From NCBI GenBank assembly GCA_015493525.1, contig WGCY01000053.1, positions 186,001 to 250,000 on the forward strand: a DNA stretch of 64,000 nt. Direction: 5' to 3'. Made by a program: the position numbers and the translations under genes. A model generated the notes under the pieces. That model made no database searches. It had not been told where the DNA came from and saw only the letters and a list, made by a program, of their open reading frames with translations. How positions within the stretch are numbered: the stretch's first letter is position 1; each line of letters starts with the position of its first letter. This DNA comes from Bacteroidales bacterium. Lineage in GTDB: Bacteria; Bacteroidota; Bacteroidia; Bacteroidales; F082. Below are positions 25,593 through 34,069 of this stretch, piece after piece.

Positions 25593-26423
25593 TTAATGCA
25601 GGGGGATAAAGCGGTCATCCAAAGCATAGAAAAACTTCTTCCGGTAAGGATCGTAACGCCAGTAATGTTTTGTACGGTGCGAAGCCGGTACCATTTTATC
25701 AAGATACCTGTTCAACAGGTAATCAAACGTATATCCCGCATACGTCCGGCCCAAGTTTCGGGCATAAGCATATATTTTTTTTACGGTCAGGCTGTCAATT
25801 TTATAGAGATATTTGATATCGCCCGAATAAGGGTCCAGATCAAAATGGCCATCGAGGTTATCCGTTAAAAGATTCTCGGCAAACAGAACTTTCCCCGATT
25901 TTACGGGCAGCAACGGACCATAAAGAGAAAACCATGTACTCACATCAAGTGCGTTTAGAAACTGGTGATGGACATAAACGTCATTGCCATAATAGGCCGT
26001 ATCAGCAAAAAGATAATACTGCTCTTCCAGCTCGATCTGGGCAATATTTACCGTATAATTGTTGTTTTTCAGGGCATCTCCACCGGCAACCACCCTCATG
26101 CCATATTTTTTCAGTTCGCCAACATAACCGGCCTTAAAATTATGGATGAAAACCGAATCCACAATATGCCGGATAAATTTGGAATGCACCCAAAGAATGG
26201 AATCCTTTTCGCGCTTATTCCGGTAACTGATCGTATCCAGAATATCCGTTTTTCGATTATATTTATAGAGAAAAGCGGGGGGGACAACCCTTATGGAAAT
26301 ACCTGAAGCCTGCGCAACAAATTCTTTGGCCATTTTCCGTTCTGATTGCCCGAAAGAGGCCATAGCCAGCAACAGCAGAAACGATACCAAGAAAATCCGT
26401 ACGGAAAAACTTTTTGCCTGCAT
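25593..26423 (-). CDS. Secreted protein of unknown function
   Basis: 276 residues from the preferred ATG at 26423; the open frame extends to 26474, but the shorter form gives a clean signal peptide (SFSVRIFLVSFLLLLAMASF, cleavage near FGQ/S). The mature part is mixed alpha/beta with many Tyr, Asp and Lys residues and no Cys. Segments such as YVGELKKYGMRVVAGGDAL, IAQIELEEQYYLFADTAYY and YAGYTFDYLLNRYLDKM stand out, but I recognise no family. It sits between the flavodiiron gene (51 bp upstream) and the deacetylase gene, on the same strand. Probably periplasmic or outer-membrane associated. Confidence 0.65.
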   Translation of the reverse strand: MQAKSFSVRIFLVSFLLLLAMASFGQSERKMAKEFVAQASGISIRVVPPAFLYKYNRKTDILDTISYRNKREKDSILWVHSKFIRHIVDSVFIHNFKAGYVGELKKYGMRVVAGGDALKNNNYTVNIAQIELEEQYYLFADTAYYGNDVYVHHQFLNALDVSTWFSLYGPLLPVKSGKVLFAENLLTDNLDGHFDLDPYSGDIKYLYKIDSLTVKKIYAYARNLGRTYAGYTFDYLLNRYLDKMVPASHRTKHYWRYDPYRKKFFYALDDRFIPLH

Positions 26424-26474
26424 GGCTTCAAATTTTAATAATTTGCATGATAACAAACAAAATCCATGCCGCAA

Positions 26475-27677
26475 TCAGGATCCCAGCAAATGCTTTCCAA
26501 ATGCCAGGCCATAATTAAAAGCAGTTTCAAGTTCTGCAGTTGTGGGCGAAAATTTAATAAAAACCCCCTCTTCAAAATATTTAAATTTCAAAGCAGTCAA
26601 ATTCATCTCCAGCATTTTCTTGTTCTCGCCACTCCATCCGTAAGAGCCGAAACCGCCCGCCAGTTTCCCATGGTCACGGTAAGGGTTCATCACAGCAAAT
26701 AACCGGTAAATCGGCAGCAGAATATTTTGGTTTATGGTAGGGCTTCCAACAATAACCGCATTGCATTGCGTAAGCTTCATCTCCAGTTCGCCAAGGTGGG
26801 CATGCTCAATATCCATCAAATCCACCTCAAAATCGCCTGCAGCATGGATGCCCTTTGCAATGCGCTCCGCAAGGACCCCCGTGTTATGATAAGCCGAAAC
26901 ATAAGGGACAAAAACCTTATTTTTTACGGGCTGGCCCATAAATTTCTCTGACCATAAGCGTGTCATTTCCAGATAATGTTTCCAGCTTTTGCGTAAAATA
27001 GGGCCATGGCCGGGACATATCATGCTGATTTCCAGCTGGTCTATTTTATCGATAGCCTTTAGCATAAATTTGCTGAAAGGCTTAATAATCACATCAAAAT
27101 AGTAGCGAAAAGAGACATCAAAATCATCCACTTCATCGTCAAACATTCGCTCATCGGCAAAATGACAGCCAAACGAATCGCACGTAAACAGCAGTTTATC
27201 TTCCTCAAGATAAGTGTACATGGTATCAGGCCAGTGCAGATTGGGGGCCGATATAAAACGGAGATGTTTGTTTCCCAAATCAAGCGTATGGCCGTCTTTC
27301 ACAGCAATGGACTCAAAGTCGCAGTCAAGCATATCTTTCAGGTACCGAATGGCCACCGAAGTCCCCACCACTTTTGCTTTGGGGGCTATCTCCAACAACC
27401 GTTTCAGGTTTCCGGAATGGTCAGGCTCGGTATGGTTCAAAATAATATATTCGATATCGGCCGGATCGGTTACCGCCCTGATTTTTCGCTCATAATCTTC
27501 CCAGAAGGTGGCTTTTGAAGTATCGATGACCGTTTTCTTCTCTGCATCAATAAAATAGGAATTATACGTGGAGCCATAGTCCGTGGACATGACCACATCA
27601 AAAGTTACCAAATCGTAGTCCAGGATCCCCACCCATTTCACATCAGGCGTAATGTCAATGATTTTATTATTTGTCAT
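26475..27677 (-). CDS. Flavodiiron protein (A-type flavoprotein; O2/NO reductase)
   Basis: 400 residues. The N-terminal metallo-beta-lactamase-like domain (about 1-250) carries the diiron ligands in LNHTEPDHSGNLKRLLE (H-x-E-x-D-H, near residue 80), SFGCHFAD (near 150) and ICPGHGPILR (near 225). The C-terminal flavodoxin domain (about 255-398) binds FMN (VPYVSAYHNTGVLAERIA, VGSPTINQNI). These enzymes reduce oxygen to water or NO to N2O and protect anaerobes. There is no rubredoxin domain attached. A CAAAGATA box at 27703-27710 (TATCTTTG on this strand) is a probable -7 element. Confidence 0.94.
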   Translation of the reverse strand: MTNNKIIDITPDVKWVGILDYDLVTFDVVMSTDYGSTYNSYFIDAEKKTVIDTSKATFWEDYERKIRAVTDPADIEYIILNHTEPDHSGNLKRLLEIAPKAKVVGTSVAIRYLKDMLDCDFESIAVKDGHTLDLGNKHLRFISAPNLHWPDTMYTYLEEDKLLFTCDSFGCHFADERMFDDEVDDFDVSFRYYFDVIIKPFSKFMLKAIDKIDQLEISMICPGHGPILRKSWKHYLEMTRLWSEKFMGQPVKNKVFVPYVSAYHNTGVLAERIAKGIHAAGDFEVDLMDIEHAHLGELEMKLTQCNAVIVGSPTINQNILLPIYRLFAVMNPYRDHGKLAGGFGSYGWSGENKKMLEMNLTALKFKYFEEGVFIKFSPTTAELETAFNYGLAFGKHLLGS

Positions 27678-27779
27678 GGTTAAAAGTCATTTTATTCTTC
27701 TGCAAAGATAGGGATAAGCCCCGGTTATCTGCTGCAATTCAGGAAAAATTTAAGAAAGATTAAAAAAGATATTTTTCTG

Positions 27780-30515
27780 TCAGAAAAGCTCCAGCTGTAT
27801 TTCGTCATCCTCCGGCTTATCCTTCGGCTTTTCTTTTTTCTGTACCGCCGGCCCGGCATCCTTTGTCTTGTCATCCACATTGGTTTTGGCAGTATGTTCA
27901 GGCTTTTCCCCGTTATCATCCTTTACTTCCGGGACATTTGTGCCATCAGCCCCCTCCTCCACCTCTTCCAAAGGCCCATAAGGCAGGGGGTCAATGAGTT
28001 TGAGTTTCTTCAGTTTTTTGTTTGACAGCTGTTTTCCTTTGGCGCGAAAGCTTTTTATCCCGATAAAATCGGCCAGCAATACCACTTCAGAGGTTACTTC
28101 ATTTCCATCTTTAGACTTCATTTCCATCTCTATCCGTGGCAAATAATCTGTAGAAAAAACAACCAGCTTTGACCCTTTGGCATCAGAAATAAAAAGATAT
28201 TTTTTATCAGATGAAATATCCTTCTCAATACCAAAACGTTTTACGTAGTATCTCTCCTTTGCGCCATCAAAATAGACAGCCGTAATAATTTGTTTAGGGT
28301 CATATTTCTCAATCAACAACATCTCATCATCAAAGTGAGTGGCCAGGTCAAAACCGGTAAGTTTAAACTCGCCCGAAGACAAAATGGTAAGTATCCGGTC
28401 ATCCCCTTTAAATGCACCGAGATATGTGCCCCGCTCCTCCGTATTCAGCCGCCTGACCGTATCGTCATACCAAATATCCAAAGCACCGAGCGTAGAAACC
28501 CCCTCTTCGCGTTTCACCACATTACGCACAGAGAATTTGCTCAGGATATTCCCCTGTGAAGAACGGCCTTTTATGGCAAGGTCTTTAAAATCAAAATCAA
28601 AATGGGTCTTTTTCATTTTTGGCCTGGGGCGCAGGTTGACACGGACAACCTCCGCTTCGCCATTGGGATTTGCCGAAAAATAAACCACTTTCGAATCTTT
28701 GGCCCCGCGTGTAAGGTCATAAACCCTGTCGCGCGTAACGCCCTTAACAGCAAAGCGTTTCACGTAATATTTTCCCTGGCGGCCATCCCTGTAAACCATG
28801 TTGTAGATGGTACGGTCGTCATTCTTCTTAAAAACATCGAGATGCAGAATATTTTTGCCCACAAATACTTTGGGTGCCACTTTGGTAACCATGAAAGTAC
28901 CATCTGTGCGAAAGACAATCATGTCATCAATATCCGAACAATCCGTAACATATTCATCTTTTCTCAGTCCGGTACCGGCAAAGCCCTCCTCCCGGTTGAC
29001 ATACAATTTCTGGTTGGCGACAGCCACCATGTTGGCCTGAATCGTGTCAAAATTTCGTATTTCGGTTTTACGTTCTTTGCCTTTGCCGTATTTTTTCTTT
29101 ATTTGCCGGAAATAGTTGATGGCATAGTCAATCAAATGCGCCAAATGGTTTTTTACCTCTTCAATTTCTTCTTCTACTTTTTTAATCTGGTCTTCGGCTT
29201 TAAAGGCATTGTATTTGGAAATACGCTTAATTTTAATCTCGGTAAGCCGTACCAGATCATCGTGGGTAACCTTTCGGCGCAATACTTTTGCATAAGGGGC
29301 CAGGCCTTTGTCGATGGTCGAAAGGACACAATCCCACGATTCACAGTCCTCAATCAACAGGTAGATCCTGTTTTCAATAAATATTTTTTCGAGGGAAGCA
29401 TTGTGCCACTGGTCTTCCAGCTCCCCCAGCCTGATTTCCAGCTCCTGCTTAAGCAATTCAACTGTGTGGTCGGTATTGGCGCGCAGAATCTGTTTTACCG
29501 AAATGAATTGCGGCCGGCCATCGAGGATAACGCATGCATTGGGCGATATGCTCATCTCGCAATTGGTAAAAGCATACAACGCATCAATGGTCTGGTCGGG
29601 CGAGACATTGGAAGCAAGGTAAATCACGATCTCCACATGCTCGGCCGTATTGTCATCGATTTTTTTAATTTTTATTTTTCCTTTGTCGTTGGCGGCAACA
29701 ATGGAATCGATAAGTGAGGAAGTTGTTGTATAATAGGGAATTTCAGAGATGACCAGTGTCTTTTTATCTTTTTGGGCAATCCGGGCACGCACGCGTATTT
29801 TCCCTCCGCGCAGGCCTTCGTTGTATTTTGAGAAATCGGCCATGCCGCCGGTAAGGAAGTCGGGATAGAGTTCAAAATCTTTTCCCTGAAGGTGGCGTAT
29901 GGAAGCATCGATAAGTTCGTTAAAGTTATGCGGCAGGATTTTCGAGGCCAGTCCTACGGCAATTCCTTCCACGCCCTGTGTCAGCAACAGGGGAAATTTT
30001 ACAGGAAGCGTAACAGGCTCCTTATTTCGCCCGTCATAGGAGAGTTTCCACACCGTGGTTTTAGGATTGAAAACCACCTCTTTGGCAAAAGCCGACAAGC
30101 GGGCTTCGATATAACGCGGGGCAGCGGCACTGTCGCCTGTAAGGGTATTTCCCCAGTTTCCCTGCATATCGATGAGCAGCTCTTTTTGTCCCAGTTGTAC
30201 CAAGGCATCACCGATGGAGGCATCGCCATGGGGATGAAACTGCATGGTGTGCCCGATGATGTTGGCCACCTTATTAAAACGGCCATCATCGAGCCGGCTC
30301 ATGGCATGCAAAATACGGCGCTGAACGGGTTTCAGCCCATCCAGTGCCTCCGGAACGGCACGCTCCAGAATCACATAAGAAGCATAATCGAGAAACCAGT
30401 TCTCATACATTCCACCCAGGTGCAGGCTCCGGTATTGCCCGGCTTGTTCCTGGTCATCCTTATTATCTTCAGTATTTTCTTTTTCAGGCAACTGTTCTTC
30501 TTCCAAAATATCCAT
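27780..30515 (-). CDS. parC: DNA topoisomerase IV subunit A (ParC-type)
   Basis: 911 residues. The breakage-reunion domain starts near residue 35 (YENWFLDYASYVILERAVP). The catalytic Tyr is residue 135 in AAAPRYIEARL, and HPHGDASIGDALV lies near 94. The C-terminal half has degenerate beta-pinwheel repeats rather than the GyrA-box, supporting topoisomerase IV over gyrase. The last 80 residues are charged and likely disordered and end in IQLELF, a sequence close to the QL(S/D)LF clamp-binding pentapeptide. ParC works with ParE to unlink daughter chromosomes; parE is not in this window. Transcribed alone toward the flavodiiron gene. Confidence 0.9.
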   Translation of the reverse strand: MDILEEEQLPEKENTEDNKDDQEQAGQYRSLHLGGMYENWFLDYASYVILERAVPEALDGLKPVQRRILHAMSRLDDGRFNKVANIIGHTMQFHPHGDASIGDALVQLGQKELLIDMQGNWGNTLTGDSAAAPRYIEARLSAFAKEVVFNPKTTVWKLSYDGRNKEPVTLPVKFPLLLTQGVEGIAVGLASKILPHNFNELIDASIRHLQGKDFELYPDFLTGGMADFSKYNEGLRGGKIRVRARIAQKDKKTLVISEIPYYTTTSSLIDSIVAANDKGKIKIKKIDDNTAEHVEIVIYLASNVSPDQTIDALYAFTNCEMSISPNACVILDGRPQFISVKQILRANTDHTVELLKQELEIRLGELEDQWHNASLEKIFIENRIYLLIEDCESWDCVLSTIDKGLAPYAKVLRRKVTHDDLVRLTEIKIKRISKYNAFKAEDQIKKVEEEIEEVKNHLAHLIDYAINYFRQIKKKYGKGKERKTEIRNFDTIQANMVAVANQKLYVNREEGFAGTGLRKDEYVTDCSDIDDMIVFRTDGTFMVTKVAPKVFVGKNILHLDVFKKNDDRTIYNMVYRDGRQGKYYVKRFAVKGVTRDRVYDLTRGAKDSKVVYFSANPNGEAEVVRVNLRPRPKMKKTHFDFDFKDLAIKGRSSQGNILSKFSVRNVVKREEGVSTLGALDIWYDDTVRRLNTEERGTYLGAFKGDDRILTILSSGEFKLTGFDLATHFDDEMLLIEKYDPKQIITAVYFDGAKERYYVKRFGIEKDISSDKKYLFISDAKGSKLVVFSTDYLPRIEMEMKSKDGNEVTSEVVLLADFIGIKSFRAKGKQLSNKKLKKLKLIDPLPYGPLEEVEEGADGTNVPEVKDDNGEKPEHTAKTNVDDKTKDAGPAVQKKEKPKDKPEDDEIQLELF

Positions 30516-30559
30516 GAATATAGCTCCTCATTAATCTTTTTTGGACAATCCACCTATCC

Positions 30560-30575
30560 CGGAACAGCTGTTCCG
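30560..30575. promoter_or_regulatory. 16-bp perfect palindrome upstream of parC
   Basis: CGGAACAGCTGTTCCG lies 45 bp upstream of the parC start codon. A protein-binding site is possible; no matching regulator is known here. Confidence 0.4.
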
Positions 30576-30731
30576 TAACAGCCACGGGCAGGATTTATTT
30601 AAAAATGCGAAGATAGTAAAACGATGGAAAAGAAAAAAGGTCATTCAAATTTCCCAATTTTTCATCAACAACAATGCACCCTCTCCGGTTTGATGTACTT
30701 TCGAAACCGCTTTAACCTGAGATAATAGAAA

Positions 30732-30765
30732 TAAAAAACCGCTACTGCCAATGACAGTAGCGGTT
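30732..30765 (-). terminator. Intrinsic terminator after gdhA
   Basis: On the minus strand an 11-bp perfect stem (30755-30765 with 30737-30747, AACCGCTACTG arms) with a 7-nt loop is followed by a run of six T, 38 bp beyond the gdhA stop codon. Confidence 0.88.
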
Positions 30766-30802
30766 AAATTATCCTTTTTCAGAAATCTGTAACAGGGGTA
30801 TT

Positions 30803-32140
30803 TTAAATTACGCCCTGGTCCATCATGGCATTGGCCACTTTAAGGAAACCGGCAATGTTGGCCCCTTTGACGTAGTTAACGTATCCATCCTCTTCCGTAC
30901 CATATTTAATACAGGCATTATGAATGGAAGACATGATGTGGTGCAGTTTGGCATCCACTTCTTCTGAAGTCCAGGCAAGTTTCATGGCATTTTGTGTCAT
31001 CTCCAGGCCTGAAACGGCCACACCACCGGCATTAACAGCTTTGCCGGGGCCAAATGGAATCTTCTTTTCGTGGAACAATGTAACAGCTTCCGGTGTACAT
31101 CCCATATTAGAAACTTCGGCAACGGCCAGAACACCATTCTCAATCAATTTTGCGGCATCATCGCCATTCAATTCATTCTGAATGGCACAAGGCATGGCAA
31201 TATCACATTTCACTTCCCAGGGACGTTTGCCCGGAATGAAGGTTGCCGAAACAAACTCGTCGGCAAAAGGAGCAACGATATCCTGGTTGGAAGCACGCAG
31301 CTCAAGCATATAATCAATTTTTTCGCCGGAAATTCCTTCAGGATCGTAAATATAGCCATCAGGGCCGGAGATAGTAACAATCTTGCCACCCAGCTCAGTA
31401 ACTTTCAGGGCAACGCCCCAGGCAACGTTTCCAAAGCCGGAAATAGCCACCGTTTTGCCTTCAAAAGTCTCCTCTTGCTCGGCCAGCATCTCCTTGGTAA
31501 AATAAACACCGCCAAAGCCCGTAGCCTCGGGACGGATAAGGCTTCCACCCCAATTCAGGCCTTTGCCCGTAAGGACACCGGTATTTTCCCTTGCCAGTTT
31601 TTTGTACATGCCGAAAAGGTAGCCTATTTCTTTGCCACCAACACCCACATCGCCGGCAGGCACATCCGTTTCAGGGCCTATCACCCGCCATAATTCGAGC
31701 ATAAAGTTCTGACAAAAACGCATGATTTCATTGTCAGATTTTCCTTTGGGGTTAAAATCGGAGCCTCCTTTACCACCGCCCATGGGCAATGTTGTGAGCG
31801 AATTTTTAAAGATTTGTTCAAATCCCAGAAACTTAAGAATACTGAGGTTCACACTGGGGTGAAAACGTAAACCACCTTTGTAAGGTCCGATGGCGTTGTT
31901 GAACTGAACGCGGTATCCAAGGTTCATTTGAACATCACCGTTGTCATCAATCCATGGCACTTTAAACATCAAAACGCGGTCAGGTTCCACAAGGCGTTCA
32001 ACGATAGCAGCCGAATCAAACTGGGGATTTTCATTTACCACTTCTTCAATAGATTCCAGGACTTCGCGCACAGCCTGAAGGAACTCTACTTCACCCGGAT
32101 GTTTTTTCTCCAGGTCGTTCATAATATTATTAAGGTTCAT
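30803..32140 (-). CDS. gdhA: Glutamate dehydrogenase, hexameric (NADP-type likely)
   Basis: 445 residues, the length of the hexameric 50-kDa class. It interconverts 2-oxoglutarate plus ammonia and glutamate. The substrate-binding Lys region is PMGGGKGGSDFNPKGKS (near residue 120) with the preceding VQFNNAIGPYKGGLRF (near 80). The Rossmann fold is GKTVAISGFGNVAWGVA (near 225). Similarity of the N-terminal half to NADP-dependent Bacteroides enzymes suggests NADPH, but coenzyme choice is not proven by reading alone. Monocistronic: a full promoter upstream and a strong terminator downstream. Confidence 0.95.
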   Translation of the reverse strand: MNLNNIMNDLEKKHPGEVEFLQAVREVLESIEEVVNENPQFDSAAIVERLVEPDRVLMFKVPWIDDNGDVQMNLGYRVQFNNAIGPYKGGLRFHPSVNLSILKFLGFEQIFKNSLTTLPMGGGKGGSDFNPKGKSDNEIMRFCQNFMLELWRVIGPETDVPAGDVGVGGKEIGYLFGMYKKLARENTGVLTGKGLNWGGSLIRPEATGFGGVYFTKEMLAEQEETFEGKTVAISGFGNVAWGVALKVTELGGKIVTISGPDGYIYDPEGISGEKIDYMLELRASNQDIVAPFADEFVSATFIPGKRPWEVKCDIAMPCAIQNELNGDDAAKLIENGVLAVAEVSNMGCTPEAVTLFHEKKIPFGPGKAVNAGGVAVSGLEMTQNAMKLAWTSEEVDAKLHHIMSSIHNACIKYGTEEDGYVNYVKGANIAGFLKVANAMMDQGVI

Positions 32141-32204
32141 TTACTTAGTTTTTAGTAATTTGTTAAAATTAATGAAACCATTTTTTTAATTTTTGATTTC
32201 GCGG

Positions 32205-32237
32205 CAAAATTAGATATAATCCATATGGCCAAATCAA
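32205..32237 (-). promoter_or_regulatory. Bacteroidota promoter for gdhA
   Basis: On the minus strand TTG (complement of 32235-32237) and TAATTTTG (complement of 32205-32212) are separated by 22 bp. The leader to the ATG at 32140 would be about 60 nt. Confidence 0.6.
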
Positions 32238-32657
32238 TTTTCTACAAAGATACTGTTTTTTTATTTAGTCTAAATAATATAATTGGAAAATATTATATCG
32301 CTGTTTGTGTGTAAGTTAGCTCAATCACACAACCCCGTTTTGGTCCTTTATTTAAGTCGTTGTTCCGATTTTGGCAAAAGCCGTAATTTGATTAGCCCGG
32401 TTTACGTAATTCACTTAGGAGCCTCCACCCTGTGAAAAGCATCCTGCCGAAACCATCAGAAACTTAAGTATTTGATTTTTGCGGATACCTTCATCTTTAA
32501 AACATGACACGTGTAAGAATATATTTGTCAGCAACGAATGAAACATAAATTATATGGCTTATAAAAAGTTATTTGACTGTTAGTTTATTTACAACCAGAC
32601 AACATGGCACAGTTTATGATTGGAACCGGACAAGTTTAACTATTAAAAAAAAGAAAA
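32238..32657. other. Intergenic region between gdhA and the thioredoxin gene
   Basis: About 420 bp (517 bp counting the gdhA promoter) with no gene in either strand that I can support. A 7-bp hairpin (TTGTGTG 32305-32311 with CACACAA 32326-32332) is the only clear secondary-structure signal. No exact TAnnTTTG box precedes the thioredoxin gene, so its promoter is not identified. Confidence 0.5.
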
Positions 32658-33002
32658 ATGACATTACCCACCAACTTAAAGCACGTTGTCAGCGAAGCAG
32701 AGCTGAACCAGATTTTGAAAGACCATGAAAATGTTATGGTTTGCTGTGGCCGCATGGGCCCCATGTGTGTTCCTGTGTACGACATCATGGAAGAGCTGCA
32801 GGACGAATACACCAACGTTGAATTCCGTGACATGCTGTTTGACAATCCTGAGGCCAGGGTTATCCGTGAACTTCCCCAATGCCGTGGTTTCATGGGACTT
32901 CCTTTCACCATTTATTACAAGAATGGCGAAGTGGTTGCCGCCACCAGCAGCATCCAAACCAAAGAACAGATTACCGAAATATTGGATAGGGAATTTAAAT
33001 AA
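32658..33002 (+). CDS. Thioredoxin-fold protein with an atypical CGRMGPMC active site
   Basis: 114 residues. The fold is recognisable from the helix-strand order and the cis-proline segment FMGLPFTIYYKNGEVV near residue 81. Instead of CGPC, the active-site region is CCGRMGPMCVPVY (Cys29, Cys30, Cys37), with six residues between Cys30 and Cys37. Cys77 (LPQCRGF) is a further cysteine. A thioredoxin reductase gene follows 63 bp downstream, separated by a strong hairpin, so the two probably form a dedicated pair. Redox partner role is likely; substrate unknown. Confidence 0.82.
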   Translation: MTLPTNLKHVVSEAELNQILKDHENVMVCCGRMGPMCVPVYDIMEELQDEYTNVEFRDMLFDNPEARVIRELPQCRGFMGLPFTIYYKNGEVVAATSSIQTKEQITEILDREFK

Positions 33003-33010
33003 TATGCCTA

Positions 33011-33048
33011 TTTTCGTGCAGCGGACAAAATTATCCGCTGCACGAAAA
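33011..33048 (+). terminator. 15-bp hairpin between thioredoxin and reductase genes
   Basis: Perfect arms TTTTCGTGCAGCGGA (33011-33025) and TCCGCTGCACGAAAA (33034-33048) with an 8-nt loop. It lacks a following T-run, so it may stabilise the upstream mRNA or give partial termination rather than full termination. Confidence 0.55.
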
Positions 33049-33065
33049 TTTAAAAGCTCACTTCC

Positions 33066-33995
33066 ATGGATGAAAATCATTTTGATGTGATTGTGTTGGG
33101 AGGCGGCCCTGCCGGATTGACTGCCGGTATCTATCTGGGCCGTTCCAAAGCCAAAACACTCATTTTAGACACAGGTATGCCGGGAGGGCAAATGGTACTT
33201 ACCTACGAAATTGCCAATTATCCCGGTGTTGAAAACATCAGCGGATACCAACTCTCGTCGGTAATGAAAAAACAGGCCAAGGACTTCGGCTGTGCCATTA
33301 AATCAAATGTTCGGCTGAAAAGCCTTTCCCTTGAAGGAAATGAGAAGAAAGTGGAGCTTGAAAACGGGAATATCTATACAGCGCCCGCTGTCATACTCGC
33401 CACAGGAGGCCGCTCCCGCATGTTGAACGTACCGGGTGAAGACAGCTTTAAAGGCCGTGGCATCTCCTACTGCGCAACCTGCGATGGCGACTTTTTTCAG
33501 GACAAGGAAATTATTGTTGTAGGTGGGGGAAACTCGGCACTGGAAGAAGCCGTAGCCCTTACCAAATACGCCAGCAAAGTAACCATCCTGCATGAATTTG
33601 ACCATTTTCAGGCTTTCGAACACGCCGTGGAAGAGGCAAAGGCCAACCCGAAAATCGACTACATCATGGAGGCCCATATTACGGCGTTTTATGGTGATGA
33701 AAGCCTGCGGGGCATAGAATATAAAAACCTGAAAACAGGCGGCAATTTCAAAAAGGACATTGATGGCGTTTTCATTTTTGTCGGTTACGAAGCCAACACA
33801 CAAGCCCTGCAAAGCACACCTGTAAAGCTAAACAAATGGAATGAGGTGGTAACCAATGAAAACCTGCAAACCAACATCGAAGGGGTTTTTGTTGCAGGCG
33901 ATTGCCGTGCCAAACGTTACCGGCAAATTACAACTGCTGTTTCCGATGGTACCGTAGCTGCATTGAATGCCCTGAATTTTATTCAGAACCGATGA
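33066..33995 (+). CDS. trxB: Thioredoxin reductase-like flavoprotein lacking the NADPH arginine motif
   Basis: 309 residues, normal length. The FAD domain starts with VLGGGPAGLTAGIYLGRS. The redox-active motif is CATCDGDF (near residue 136). The pyridine-nucleotide fold has VGGGNSALEEA (near 153), but where NADPH-dependent enzymes have HRRxxxRA this protein has HEFDHFQA, so all three 2'-phosphate-binding arginines are absent. NADH, ferredoxin or another donor is therefore more likely than NADPH. FAD-domain end VFVAGDCR is intact. It partners the atypical thioredoxin upstream. Confidence 0.88.
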   Translation: MDENHFDVIVLGGGPAGLTAGIYLGRSKAKTLILDTGMPGGQMVLTYEIANYPGVENISGYQLSSVMKKQAKDFGCAIKSNVRLKSLSLEGNEKKVELENGNIYTAPAVILATGGRSRMLNVPGEDSFKGRGISYCATCDGDFFQDKEIIVVGGGNSALEEAVALTKYASKVTILHEFDHFQAFEHAVEEAKANPKIDYIMEAHITAFYGDESLRGIEYKNLKTGGNFKKDIDGVFIFVGYEANTQALQSTPVKLNKWNEVVTNENLQTNIEGVFVAGDCRAKRYRQITTAVSDGTVAALNALNFIQNR

Positions 33996-34069
33996 AAATA
34001 TCAGGAAGCAGGGCAAAACAGTAAGCAACTTTTAGAAATTCATTTACATTTGTGCCCTAATTTTTTGAT

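Noticed and set aside
28602-29717. 371-residue open frame antisense to parC
   Set aside because: Opposite a conserved topoisomerase gene; composition is typical of a reverse-complement shadow.
27780-30515. GyrA instead of ParC
   Set aside because: No GyrA-box is visible and the C-terminal region resembles the degenerate ParC pinwheel, so topoisomerase IV is preferred.
33011-33048. Full terminator of the thioredoxin gene
   Set aside because: Perfect stem but no T-run downstream; treated as a possible stabiliser or partial stop.
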